From Franzmannia qiaohouensis (GTDB taxonomy: Bacteria > Pseudomonadota > Gammaproteobacteria > Pseudomonadales > Halomonadaceae): a stretch of 64,000 nucleotides of DNA. Location of the stretch: positions 124,001 through 188,000 of the forward strand of contig NZ_JARWAM010000008.1 in the NCBI RefSeq assembly GCF_031451695.1, given 5' to 3'. Shown piece after piece: positions 17,301 through 25,698 of this stretch. Under the pieces are notes generated by a model, which made no database searches, was not told the DNA's origin, and saw only the letters and a list, made by a program, of their open reading frames with translations. Both the position numbers and the translations under genes were made by a program. Every line of letters starts with the position of its first letter. Position 1 is the stretch's first letter.

Positions 17301-18415
17301 TCGTGCCCTCCCTCGGCCATGGCGCGGCGCAGAGCATCCTGGCCGTAGCGGTCGGCAAGTGTTTCGAGCAGCGTCGTCAGCGTCGCGACATCCACGCCGG
17401 GCAGCGCCACCAGCGCATCCGCCGCCGCCTGGCGCACCCACCAGTTGGGATCGGCGAGCAGCGGGGTAAACAGCGCCACATCATCGGCGCCGGCCTGGCG
17501 GCGCAGGGCCGCCAGCGCCGCCAGCCGCAGCGCTGGAGACTCACTGTCGAGATACGCCATCAGCAGCTCGCGGTCGCGCGGATCGCGCAGCTCACCCAGG
17601 CTACGCAGCGCCGCGTCGCGCGCCTCGTCATCCAACGCCTGCACATCCGCAGGCAGCTCGGCCAGGAAGCGTCGCGCCCAGGGCGCGGCCTGGCCTGGCT
17701 CGGCCCATGCCAGTAGCCCAACGGCGCGCCCGATACTGCCCTGGGAGGCGCTCAGCTGAGCCAGCAGCGGCTCGCTGACCGCCTGGCGACCGGCCTGCTG
17801 ACACAGCGCCTCGAGACGCGGCAGTGCCCAATCGCGGCGCTCCTCCACCCGCGGAATGATGCGCTGCATGGCGTGCGCCGGATCCATCGCCACCAGCGCC
17901 TGGGCGGCGGCAAGGGAGACAGCCGCGTTGCGCGAGTCGAGCAGCGGCAAGACCGCCGGCCACTGCTCCGCATCGCCCAGGTAGCGCAGGCAGCTCAGCG
18001 CCACCAGGCGGCGATGCGCGGCGCGGCTGTCGAGCAACCCGAGTACCGGGCCAAGCATGCCGAGACGCCCGAGCAGTTCATTGAGCCGCTCCCGCGCGGT
18101 GCCGCGCAGCTGGCGCTGCATGCGGCTCCACAGCAGCAGGAACCACAGCCGTTCGCGGCGGCCATGCGGCGCAGCCGGCAAGCTGTCGGTATCGGGCACC
18201 ATGCTCCAGGCGGCCAGATGCGGCCGCCAGGCGGCAATGAAAGCTTGGCGACGAGCCTCGCGCCGCGTGGCAAGCTCGGCAAGCACCAGCACCTGCGCCA
18301 TCACCGCCAGGGTCAGCAGCGCCAGGGCCATGGCGATGTACAGCGCCAGGCGCAGCGCCGGATCCTCTGGCAGGCTGGTGAGCTGCGCCAGCACGACGCC
18401 TAGCTCAAAAGGCAC
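17297..18415 (-). CDS. Membrane-anchored HEAT-repeat protein
   Basis: About 372 residues. One N-terminal TM helix (LYIAMALALLTLAVMAQVLVLAE) is followed by alpha-helical HEAT/PBS-lyase-like repeats, for example RRLVALSCLRYLGD, AAVSLAAAQALVAMDP, PALRLAALAALRRQA and WWVRQAAADALVALP. These solenoids are protein-interaction scaffolds. The start is uncertain: a GTG at 18415 overlapping the YaiO-like stop by 11 bp is given, GTG at 18394 is also possible, and no strong ribosome site is visible, suggesting translational coupling. The stop overlaps the glycosyltransferase start by ATGA. Likely a cytoplasm-facing adaptor of the glycan synthase; this is inferred from context only. Confidence 0.72.
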   Translation of the reverse strand: MPFELGVVLAQLTSLPEDPALRLALYIAMALALLTLAVMAQVLVLAELATRREARRQAFIAAWRPHLAAWSMVPDTDSLPAAPHGRRERLWFLLLWSRMQRQLRGTARERLNELLGRLGMLGPVLGLLDSRAAHRRLVALSCLRYLGDAEQWPAVLPLLDSRNAAVSLAAAQALVAMDPAHAMQRIIPRVEERRDWALPRLEALCQQAGRQAVSEPLLAQLSASQGSIGRAVGLLAWAEPGQAAPWARRFLAELPADVQALDDEARDAALRSLGELRDPRDRELLMAYLDSESPALRLAALAALRRQAGADDVALFTPLLADPNWWVRQAAADALVALPGVDVATLTTLLETLADRYGQDALRRAMAEGGHE

Positions 18416-19169
18416 GCCGCACGCCCAGCTGGATGCCGTGCCGGTCGTAGAGATCCCCCTGACTGAGGGTGCCCAGCTCCCACGACAGGGCCCAGTCGGC
18501 ATCCAGCCAGTGGCGTCCGCGCACGGCGAAGGCGGTCACGTCGCTGGTGACCACCTGTCCCCCAGGCAAGCCCTCCTCTTCACGGCCGGTACTGGCGCGC
18601 AGGCCGATCAGGCTGCGCTCACGGTAGTAGTGATCAAGGGCCACGGCATGCCCTACCGGGTTGCCGGCCCCCTGGACATCACTGACGTTGAGGGTATAGG
18701 CGGCGCGCCAGTTGCCCCAGTAGCGCTCGGCGCCGAGTGCCAGACGATCCACCCGCGAGGCGTCGTACTGGGTGCGGCGCAGGCTGGCGCTGCCGACGTA
18801 GCCCTGCGGCAGGCGTCGCTGCAGGCGCAGGTCGGCATACCACTCGGGCAGGAAGTCCGCGCCGAAGGTTCTTCCCATCTCGGGCTGCAGCACCCAGTCG
18901 TCGCCCAGCGGCACGGCCGCCCCCAATTCGAGCCCCTCGTCCCAGCTGCCGAAGCGCCGCTCGCGCAGCGCCGCGCCGTACCAGGTGGGTTCACCGCGGC
19001 GGCTCGACTGCAGATCGAGTCGCTGGGCCTGCCAGTCGGCAAAGCCACTGTCCAGGCTGTCATAGCGATAGGATATCTCGCCTTCCAGGCGCCGCTCCTC
19101 GGCCACCGCCTCGCTGCCCATCACTGCTACCAGCGCCAATATCCCCAGGCGCAGTCTTGCCCCACGCAT
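18405..19169 (-). CDS. YaiO-family outer-membrane beta-barrel protein
   Basis: 254 residues with a signal peptide ending in SEAVAE. The body is made of alternating amphipathic strands rich in Tyr, Trp and Arg (ISYRYDSLDSGFADWQAQRL, LPEWYADLRLQRRLPQGY), with a terminal aromatic residue (VRRAF), as usual for outer-membrane barrels. It matches what I recall of YaiO-type proteins. The ATG at 19169 shares its A with the receiver gene stop (TGATG); a TTG one codon earlier is less likely. In this operon it is the natural candidate for the outer-membrane export pore or anchor of the glycan. Confidence 0.75.
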   Translation of the reverse strand: MRGARLRLGILALVAVMGSEAVAEERRLEGEISYRYDSLDSGFADWQAQRLDLQSSRRGEPTWYGAALRERRFGSWDEGLELGAAVPLGDDWVLQPEMGRTFGADFLPEWYADLRLQRRLPQGYVGSASLRRTQYDASRVDRLALGAERYWGNWRAAYTLNVSDVQGAGNPVGHAVALDHYYRERSLIGLRASTGREEEGLPGGQVVTSDVTAFAVRGRHWLDADWALSWELGTLSQGDLYDRHGIQLGVRRAF

Positions 19170-19579
19170 CAACGTCTCCTCATGAAGCGACGCAACCGCG
19201 CCAGCAGTTCGTCGGGTTGAAAGGGTTTGGTCACGTAATCGTCGGCGCCCAGCTCCAGCGCCCGGACGATATCGGCCTCGCGCGCCTTGGCAGTCAGCAT
19301 CAGTACCGGTACCGACTGCCAGGCCGGCTCGGCTCGCAAGCGTTCGAGAATCTCCAGCCCGTCATGGTAGGGCAGCATGATATCCAGCAGCACCAGATCG
19401 GGAACGTGGCTAATGTCCGCGGGTTGAGCAATACGCTCCAGCGCCTGGCGACCGTCGGCGGCATGCTCGACGGCGTAGCCGTTACGCTCGAGCAGAAAGC
19501 GGATCAAAAAGGCGATGTCATCCTCATCTTCGACCATCAGAATGCTGGGCGCACTGGCGCTACCGACTGCTTCGTTCAT
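19169..19579 (-). CDS. Single-domain response regulator (receiver only)
   Basis: 136 residues forming one CheY-like receiver. Acidic pocket residues are in MVEDEDDIAF, the phosphoacceptor Asp is in DLVLLDIMLP, the conserved Thr/Ser in VLMLTAKA and the Lys in YVTKPF. There is no output domain; the C-terminus ends in RLRRFMRRR. It is coupled to the upstream kinase by ATGA and to the downstream YaiO-like gene by TGATG, with AAGGAG before its start. It probably relays kinase state directly by protein contact to the HEAT protein or glycosyltransferase, because no DNA-binding or c-di-GMP domain is present in the operon. Confidence 0.88.
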   Translation of the reverse strand: MNEAVGSASAPSILMVEDEDDIAFLIRFLLERNGYAVEHAADGRQALERIAQPADISHVPDLVLLDIMLPYHDGLEILERLRAEPAWQSVPVLMLTAKAREADIVRALELGADDYVTKPFQPDELLARLRRFMRRR

Positions 19580-21642
19580 GGAGCCTCCTTGGCAACGGTG
19601 ACTGACGATGGATCAGGGCGCGGCAGGCGTATCTGGAAACAGCTGCCCTCGCCCGGCGTCGAGGTAAAGTCGATCTCGCCGCGCATCTCTGCAACCAGCG
19701 CCTGGGTGATCGCCAGGCCCAGCCCGGTACCGCCGGTACGACGCCGATCCGAGGCATCGGCCTGGGCAAAGCGCTCGAAGACCCGCGGCTGGAACGTCAG
19801 CGGAATCCCCGAGCCTTGATCGCTCACCGCCACCTCAAGCCAGCTCGACCCGCGCCGGGTCTGACTGACGACCACCCGCGAGCCCGGCGGCGAGTGCTTG
19901 CAGGCATTCGAGATCAGATTGGCCATGACCTGAGCAAAGCGGTGGCGGTCGACCTCGACCAGGGCATCAACGGGGTTCCCTTCGGCCACCAGGGTGACGT
20001 CGAAACTCGCCGCCAGCGGCGTGTTGTCGCGCAGCGCCGCCTCGACCAGCGTCGCCAGCGGCAGCGCTTCCCAGTGAAACGACAGGCGACCGGACTCGAG
20101 CTTTTCGATGTCGAGGATATCGTTGATCAGTCGCACCAGCCGCTCGCTGTTGTGATCGGCGATCTCCAGCAGCGGCGTCGCTGCCTCGGGCATGTCGCCC
20201 GCCATGCCGCTGCTGAGCATGCTTACGGCGCCGCGAATGGCCGTCAAGGGGGTGCGCAACTCATGACTGACGGTGGCAATGAACTCGGCCTTCATCTGCT
20301 CCATCTGGCGCCGCTCGGTGATATCCACCGCCACTGCCAACAGGTAGCGACTGCCGTCGGACAGCGTCAGCGGGCGCTTGAGCAGCTGCAGCCAGCGGGT
20401 ATGGCCTTCGGCGTCCCGCACCTCTAGGGCCATGGCACGCTGCTCCGGCTTGCCGGCCAGCAGCTCGCTGTCACCGGCCATCAGCGGCAGCAGGCACTGG
20501 CCGTGGCGCAGCTCGGCGGCGCTGCGTCCTTCGAGCTGGCCAGGGCTGACGCCCACGAAGGCAGCGAATGCCTGGTTGCACATGCGAAAGCGGCCGCTGA
20601 CGTCACGGGCAAAGATCAGGTTCTCGTCGGCATCGACGATGCTGCGCAGGAAGGTCTGCTGGTCACGCAGCCGCCGCCGGCTGCGCAGGCGATCGGTCAC
20701 ATCCCGGCACACCGCCAGGTACTCGCCGTCGCGGGTCGGCAGCATGCGCACTTCGAACTCCTCACCGCTGGCGGCATGCCACATGAAGCTATGCAGCAGC
20801 TCATCATCATGATCGCCAAGCCGCCCGAGCAACGCCTCGGCAAACGGCGTGTCCACCGGCGACGATGTCGAATCCTGCTGGCGCAAGCGGCTCACCCCTT
20901 GCCCCGGCACGATCCGATAGAGTTCATCGGGCACCGCCTCGAGCAGTGCCGCCATACGCGCCTCGCGCTGCAGCGCCTCGAGCGCCAGCTGACGGCGCAG
21001 CCGCAGGTTGCGACTGACCGACATGAACGCCGCCAGCAGCAGGCCGCCGGCCAATAGCGCACCGAACAGACCCAACCAGCGCGCCCGCTCGGCCTGATCG
21101 GCAGCGCGTTGGGTATCCGCGGCCAGGCGGCTGCGCTCATCGCGCTCCAGGGCACCCAGACTCAGGCGCAGACGATCCATGGTCTGGCGTCCACCCGCCG
21201 CCAGCAGACGCAGCGAGGCGGCTTCCAGCCCGTCGCTCTCGCGCACCGTGATATTGGCTTGACTGATGTCGAGGCGCCGGGCGATCAGCTCATCGAGCTC
21301 GGACAGGACCTGCTGGTCGGCAACGCTGCGTCGCTCCAGCAGCAGCTGCAGCGCTGCGCGCTCATCGGCGATCCGCTCGCGGGCCTCGCGGTAGGGTTGC
21401 AGATAGGCCGGCTGGCCGGTGATCACGAACCCACGCTCACCGGTCTCGACATCCTGCAGCGTCAGCAGCATGTCCTGGATGACGGTGATCAACTCGAGGC
21501 TGTGATTGACCTCGGCATTGGCACCGAGCAGCGCCTGCTGCACGCGCATGCCCTGCCAGCCGAGCCCCAGGAGGAGAGTGAAGGCGAGAAGAAACGCAAG
21601 GGTGTGGCGCCAGGTTCCGGGAATTTTTCCTGCGTCGTGCAA
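19576..21642 (-). CDS. CHASE3-PAS sensor histidine kinase
   Basis: 688 residues. TM1 is at about 12-31. A CHASE3-type periplasmic domain follows (about 35-185; DVETGERGFVITGQPAYLQPY is characteristic). TM2 is at about 188-208, then a PAS-like region (about 230-320), a second PAS (about 328-445), HisKA with phospho-His about residue 460 in ATVSHELRTPLTAIRG, and HATPase with NLISNACKHSP, SDQGSGIP and GGTGLGLAITQ. The start appears to be TTG at 21642 with GGGAG 8 bp upstream; the next ATG would delete TM1. First gene of the coupled exopolysaccharide-type operon, with the receiver gene directly after it. Confidence 0.85.
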   Translation of the reverse strand: MHDAGKIPGTWRHTLAFLLAFTLLLGLGWQGMRVQQALLGANAEVNHSLELITVIQDMLLTLQDVETGERGFVITGQPAYLQPYREARERIADERAALQLLLERRSVADQQVLSELDELIARRLDISQANITVRESDGLEAASLRLLAAGGRQTMDRLRLSLGALERDERSRLAADTQRAADQAERARWLGLFGALLAGGLLLAAFMSVSRNLRLRRQLALEALQREARMAALLEAVPDELYRIVPGQGVSRLRQQDSTSSPVDTPFAEALLGRLGDHDDELLHSFMWHAASGEEFEVRMLPTRDGEYLAVCRDVTDRLRSRRRLRDQQTFLRSIVDADENLIFARDVSGRFRMCNQAFAAFVGVSPGQLEGRSAAELRHGQCLLPLMAGDSELLAGKPEQRAMALEVRDAEGHTRWLQLLKRPLTLSDGSRYLLAVAVDITERRQMEQMKAEFIATVSHELRTPLTAIRGAVSMLSSGMAGDMPEAATPLLEIADHNSERLVRLINDILDIEKLESGRLSFHWEALPLATLVEAALRDNTPLAASFDVTLVAEGNPVDALVEVDRHRFAQVMANLISNACKHSPPGSRVVVSQTRRGSSWLEVAVSDQGSGIPLTFQPRVFERFAQADASDRRRTGGTGLGLAITQALVAEMRGEIDFTSTPGEGSCFQIRLPRPDPSSVTVAKEAP

Positions 21643-21769
21643 TCGTCAAGCTCCCTGCAGATGGATGGCGAGCGCGGTGGGGAGTACCCTGAAACCAAGG
21701 CATGGCCGCAGGTTACGATAACTACGTGGCGACGGATAGCCAAGGAGCCTCATCCATAAGGAGACATCG

Positions 21770-22684
21770 ATGCAAACCATGCGCCGCTGGCATGCCCTGC
21801 TACTGGTCCGTCTGGCCCGCTTCTCCTGGCGCGTATTGGTCGCCTTCATACGCAATCGCGGCGTCCTGCTGGCTGGCGGCGTTGGCTACAACGTACTGCT
21901 TTCGGTGGTGCCGCTGCTGGCGCTGCTGGCGGTGCTGCTGGCAAGCGTGGTCGACGAGCAGCACCTGCTCGGGGTGATGGCAGTGCAGACCCAGCATCTG
22001 GCCCCGGCGCATGCCGATATCCTGCTCGAGGCGGTGCGCGCCCTGGTCGACTCGCGGGATGCCATCGGCACGCTGGGGCTGCTGGTACTGCTGCTCTTCA
22101 GCTCGTTCGCCTTTCGCATGCTGGAAGACGCCATGGCGATCATCTTCCACCAGCCCGACAACCCCAGCCGACGCAGCGCCTGGGTGTCGGCGCTGCTGCC
22201 CTACGCCTTCATGCTAGTGCTCGCCAGCGGTATCCTCGGGCTGACCCTGCTGGTGTCGATGGCCAGCGCCATCAACGACCTGTGGCTGGCAATCCTCGGC
22301 CGCGAGCTGCCGCTGGCGGGATTCTCGCAGGCAGCGCTGAATCTGTTCAGCTTCGCCGGCGTGTTTGCGCTGTTCAGCGCCGTCTACAAGGTGCTACCCG
22401 TGGTACGCATCGCGCTACGGCGGGCGCTGGTGGGCGGTTTCGTCGCCGCGCTGCTGTGGGAGGGGGTCAGGCTGCTGCTGGTGATCTACTTCGCCCAGAT
22501 CTCGTTCGTCAACGTGATCTACGGCTCGCTGGCCACGCTGATCGTGGTGCTGCTGAGCCTCGAGGTCGGCGCCATCATCCTGCTGCTGGGCGGCCAGGTC
22601 ATCGCCGAGCTCGAGCACAGCGACCGGGTCGGCGTGGCCTGGCACGTCGACCCGCGCCATGCGGTGATCACCACCGTGGAGTAG
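21770..22684 (+). CDS. YihY/BrkB-family inner-membrane protein
   Basis: 304 residues with five to six TM helices. The N-terminus is cytoplasmic and basic (MRRWHALLLVRLARFSWRVL). Family blocks are LLAGGVGYNVLLSVVPLLALL, the central FSAVYKVLPVVRIALRRALVGG and NVIYGSLATLIVVLLSLEVGAIILLLGGQV. The family was once called ribonuclease BN, but that assignment is not supported for YihY proteins; the function is unknown, with roles in envelope or osmolyte transport suggested. An AAGGAG site precedes the ATG by about 6 bp. It is divergent from the sensor kinase operon. Confidence 0.88.
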   Translation: MQTMRRWHALLLVRLARFSWRVLVAFIRNRGVLLAGGVGYNVLLSVVPLLALLAVLLASVVDEQHLLGVMAVQTQHLAPAHADILLEAVRALVDSRDAIGTLGLLVLLLFSSFAFRMLEDAMAIIFHQPDNPSRRSAWVSALLPYAFMLVLASGILGLTLLVSMASAINDLWLAILGRELPLAGFSQAALNLFSFAGVFALFSAVYKVLPVVRIALRRALVGGFVAALLWEGVRLLLVIYFAQISFVNVIYGSLATLIVVLLSLEVGAIILLLGGQVIAELEHSDRVGVAWHVDPRHAVITTVE

Positions 22685-22692
22685 CCGGCGCG

Positions 22693-22905
22693 TCAGTGCC
22701 GCGAGGCGCGCAGGCGCCGGACCAGCGCCATCAAGCTCTTGCCGCTGACCATGCCCAGCACGTAGACCACCACCAGCAGCAGGGCCAGCGGCAGCGACAG
22801 GCTCCAGGCCAGGAAATTGACCTCGACCACGCGGATGTTCTGCACGAACAGCACCATCACGATCAGCGTGATCAGGATCTTGAGTATCAGATATACCTTG
22901 TCCAT
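22693..22905 (-). CDS. LapA-domain small membrane protein
   Basis: 70 residues with two TM helices (VYLILKILITLIVMVLFVQN and SLPLALLLVVVYVLGMVSG) separated by NIRVVEVNFLAWSLS, the typical LapA/YciS-type arrangement. A basic C-terminus follows. AAGGAAG lies about 7 bp upstream of the ATG at 22905. In other bacteria, related proteins act with LapB in LPS quality control, but LapB is not in this window. It converges on the YihY gene with 8 bp between stops. Confidence 0.72.
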   Translation of the reverse strand: MDKVYLILKILITLIVMVLFVQNIRVVEVNFLAWSLSLPLALLLVVVYVLGMVSGKSLMALVRRLRASRH

Positions 22906-22944
22906 GGCAGGCTTCCTTGTCAGGGATTTGGACGTCACGCCCGG

Positions 22945-23541
22945 TCAGCTCAGTCCGGCAACGATGGCTATCAGCGTAGCAATACTGACCGCGAAGGCGA
23001 GCAGCGCCATCAGGCCGTCCTTGGCCATCAGCGCCAGGCCGAAGCCGCTCAGCGCAAGGCCGGCGCCGTTGGCCGAAAATGGCACGAGCTCCATGGGTGG
23101 CATCATCAACGCCACCCCGATACAGCAGATCGCTATCGCCAACACCGCGTGGTCGCCGACCAGTGCAGCCCAGCGCTGGCGCAGCAGCGTGTCGAGCACT
23201 CTTGCCGGTGGCATCAGCCAGGCGCACGCCTTGTGCAGCGAGGCAAGCGCTATACTGCGCTCGAGCAGCCAGCGTGGCAGCCAGATGGCCTGCCGCTGCA
23301 GTAGCAGCTGTACGGCCACCAGCAGCACCAGGCCGGCCATCACGGTCGGCACGCCGGGAATGCCGCCAATGACCGGCACCATGGTGACGATACCGGCCAG
23401 CAGCAGCAGCGGCCCGAAGGCCCTTCGCCCCAGCTCGTCGAGCACATCATCGAGACTTGCCCGGCCGTCACGGCTATCGATGCGCTGCAGGCGCTCGAGC
23501 AGCTCGCCCAGTGTGCGTGGCGCTGAGGCAGCGTCGCTCAT
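22945..23541 (-). CDS. ExoD-family exopolysaccharide synthesis membrane protein
   Basis: 198 residues. A soluble N-terminal helix-rich part (TLGELLERLQRIDSRDGRAS) is followed by four hydrophobic segments including FGPLLLLAGIVTMVPVIGGIPGVPTVMAG, which is the ExoD family block. Family members affect exopolysaccharide production, but the mechanism is unknown. The ATG at 23541 overlaps the preceding TerB-like gene by ATGA; a longer reading to 23691 was rejected. Neighbouring small membrane genes suggest an envelope-related unit. Confidence 0.82.
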   Translation of the reverse strand: MSDAASAPRTLGELLERLQRIDSRDGRASLDDVLDELGRRAFGPLLLLAGIVTMVPVIGGIPGVPTVMAGLVLLVAVQLLLQRQAIWLPRWLLERSIALASLHKACAWLMPPARVLDTLLRQRWAALVGDHAVLAIAICCIGVALMMPPMELVPFSANGAGLALSGFGLALMAKDGLMALLAFAVSIATLIAIVAGLS

Positions 23542-24011
23542 GCCGAGTCCTTGCCTGCGCCACGCGCCTCCTGCACCGCCAGCTTGGCGAGAATAAAATC
23601 GCTGTGCCCGACGTGGAGCAGTTCGGCCAGGCGCCGGATGCGGTGCTCCTCGAGCGGGTCGATGCTGCCGTCGGCCCAGGCCAACTGCCACATCAGCTTC
23701 ACCAGTTCACAGCGCTGGGCGTAGCCGTAGTGCTGCTTGATCAGACTGACGAACTGGTAGTGGTCGACGGCCTCCTCGACTTCGTGCCGGGCAAGCGCCA
23801 TCAGCTCGTCGACCGCCGCATCGCTGAGGTGATAGCGCTCGACCAGCATGCGACGCAGGGTGGCGAGTTCCGCCTCACTGGTGGCATAGTCGGCGCGCAT
23901 CACCTCGCACAGCAGCGCCGCAGTGGCCAGTTCCAGGGTAAGGGCCCGGTCCTCCCTGGCCTCAGGCTCGGCCAGGGTGCGCTGGAAGAATTGCTGAATC
24001 GAATCAAGCAT
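23538..24011 (-). CDS. TerB-like tellurite-resistance-family helical protein
   Basis: 157 residues, all alpha. The two-fold acidic metal-binding-like pattern of TerB/DjlA-type domains is seen in LCEVMRADYATSEAELATLRRML and MWQLAWADGSIDPLEEHRIRRLA. It fits the small TerB-like proteins of COG4103. The function is unknown; tellurite resistance itself should not be assumed. The ATG at 24011 is 15 bp downstream of the preceding gene on the same strand, and the stop is coupled to the ExoD gene. Confidence 0.75.
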   Translation of the reverse strand: MLDSIQQFFQRTLAEPEAREDRALTLELATAALLCEVMRADYATSEAELATLRRMLVERYHLSDAAVDELMALARHEVEEAVDHYQFVSLIKQHYGYAQRCELVKLMWQLAWADGSIDPLEEHRIRRLAELLHVGHSDFILAKLAVQEARGAGKDSA

Positions 24012-24026
24012 GCAAAAACGACTCCA

Positions 24027-24548
24027 TCAGTGGCCCTTGCCGACCGGCCGCGCCTCGTCGCGGGCGGTGATCTTGTCGATCACCACCTCGGGGTGGTGAC
24101 GACGCACCATCTCCTTGACGGTCTCTTCGCGTTCGCTGGGGACATCGGCGATCATCAGCAGCGAGCCGCGGTTGAGCTCACGCTTGTATTTGCTGACCTT
24201 CACGTCCTTGACCGAGACACCGATCATGGTGCTGGTCCAGAGCCCGAACAGGCCGCCAAAGACCGCCATCGCCGGCACGATCACCACCAGGCTAGGCCCC
24301 AGCACATAGTGCACCACGACGCCCAGCACCGCCCCCAGGCCGGCGCCAACAGGCACGCCGCGCTTGGGCGCGTTCATTACGTCGGTGGTCTCGCGCACGG
24401 TAGCCACCGGTACCCCCTCACGTTCCAGCGGCTTCCAGTTACGTCCCACCACGTGGAGCTCGTCCTGGGTAAGACCCATCTGGTTCAGCTCATCGGCGAT
24501 GTCTGACGTGGTGTCGGCATTGGGTGCCAGAAAATACAGGCGTTGCAT
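24027..24548 (-). CDS. Membrane protein with glycine-zipper core (DUF1269-like), unknown function
   Basis: 173 residues. An N-terminal alpha/beta segment (QRLYFLAPNADTTSDIADEL) resembles the ferredoxin-like fold of heat-induced or stress proteins of the DUF1269/GsiB-17M type. Two central Gly-rich TM segments follow (PVGAGLGAVLGVVVHYVLG and VVIVPAMAVFGGLFGLWTST), then a charged C-terminal tail. The start at 24548 has GGGGAG 9 bp upstream and is preferred over the in-frame codon at 24563. It heads a run with TerB-like and ExoD genes on the minus strand. Family placement is tentative. Confidence 0.6.
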   Translation of the reverse strand: MQRLYFLAPNADTTSDIADELNQMGLTQDELHVVGRNWKPLEREGVPVATVRETTDVMNAPKRGVPVGAGLGAVLGVVVHYVLGPSLVVIVPAMAVFGGLFGLWTSTMIGVSVKDVKVSKYKRELNRGSLLMIADVPSEREETVKEMVRRHHPEVVIDKITARDEARPVGKGH

Positions 24549-24576
24549 GATGATACTCCCCATCCATGTGAACGAT

Positions 24577-24600
24577 TGCCGAGAAGGTCCCCTCTCGGCA
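24577..24600 (-). terminator. Hairpin downstream of yejK
   Basis: An 8-bp perfect stem TGCCGAGA/TCTCGGCA with an 8-nt loop, 44 bp after the yejK stop and 29 bp before the next gene on the same strand. No T-run follows on the minus strand, so it may be a weak terminator or a leader hairpin. Confidence 0.4.
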
Positions 24601-24643
24601 TACAGCGTTATCTGTCTCTAACTAGCGACAAGTATAGTCGAGA

Positions 24644-25651
24644 TCAGGTTCCCTTCTGTCGTTGCTTGAGCTGATCGCGCAGCTGACTGGGCAAGGTCTT
24701 GATGATCAGACGCTCACGCGCTTCGTCATATTCGACGCTCGAGCCCAGCAGGTGCGAGTCGAAGCTGATCGAGACCCCCGCAGCGCGCCCGGTGAAGCGC
24801 CGAAACTGATTGAGGGTGCGCTTGTCGGGGGGGATTTCCGCAGCCAGCCCGTAGTCGGCGTGGCGGATATGCTCGTAGAACGCCTTGGGCTGCTGCTCGT
24901 CGACCAGCGCCGACAGCTCATCAAGGGTGATCGGCTCGCCGCGGCTGAGCTGCTCACTGGCATAATCGACCAGGGCATCGGTCTTCTCGCGACTGGCCGC
25001 CTCATCGAAGTCGCCCTGCTCGACGTAGTCGCTGAACGCCTTGAGCAGGGTGCGGGTTTCGCTGGGCGCATCGATGCTCTCTTCGACGCCAAGCAGCTCG
25101 ACCAGACTCTCGGCGAGCTTCTTGCCGCCGCGGTCCTTGAGAAAGGAGACGTACTGCGCGCCGGGTGAATCGCTGCGCCACTGGCTGACGTTGATGCGCG
25201 CCGCCAGCGTCAGCTGGCCGAGGTTGAGCTGGGCGGCCGCTACCGCGCGATGGTCGGCATCGATGCCGATACCCTGGCGCTGCTGGACCAGCGCCAGGCT
25301 GATGCTGTCCGCCTCACCACGGCGGCTGTGGTCGAACACCAGATAGCCGCCCACCGAGAGGCGATCCTCGAGCAGGCCGGCCAGCCGCTCGGCAATTGCT
25401 CGGGTGATATCGGCAAAGTCACGCTCAGCGTCGAGATAGGCGGTCAGCCAGCCGGCCAGCGGGCTCGCCGACTCGCCCTCGGCGAAGGCTCCCCAGCCCT
25501 TGGGCTTGGGGTTGTAGGCATCGCTGATGGCAGCCACCAGCTCGGCCATCACCGCGCTCTCGGGATGGACCTCGGGGGCCGCGCTGACCACCAGGCGATC
25601 ACTGTCGCTGCCGGGTTCGAGGCGATGGACGATGCTTTGCAATACGGGCAT
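24644..25651 (-). CDS. yejK: Nucleoid-associated protein NdpA/YejK
   Basis: 335 residues, matching the roughly 335 of E. coli YejK (37-kDa nucleoid-associated protein). Family blocks are MPVLQSIVHRLEP at the N-terminus, GYLVFDHSRRGEADSISLALVQ, KDRGGKKLAESLVELLGV, FYEHIRHADYGLAAEIPPDK and SISFDSHLLGSSVEYD. It binds the nucleoid; its exact role is unclear. It stands upstream of the small membrane cluster and downstream of the ABC transporter genes, all on the minus strand. Confidence 0.88.
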   Translation of the reverse strand: MPVLQSIVHRLEPGSDSDRLVVSAAPEVHPESAVMAELVAAISDAYNPKPKGWGAFAEGESASPLAGWLTAYLDAERDFADITRAIAERLAGLLEDRLSVGGYLVFDHSRRGEADSISLALVQQRQGIGIDADHRAVAAAQLNLGQLTLAARINVSQWRSDSPGAQYVSFLKDRGGKKLAESLVELLGVEESIDAPSETRTLLKAFSDYVEQGDFDEAASREKTDALVDYASEQLSRGEPITLDELSALVDEQQPKAFYEHIRHADYGLAAEIPPDKRTLNQFRRFTGRAAGVSISFDSHLLGSSVEYDEARERLIIKTLPSQLRDQLKQRQKGT

Positions 25652-25698
25652 AGGTCACATTCTGACAGGAAGAAGAAAGTGCAACACGGCACGGCGAG

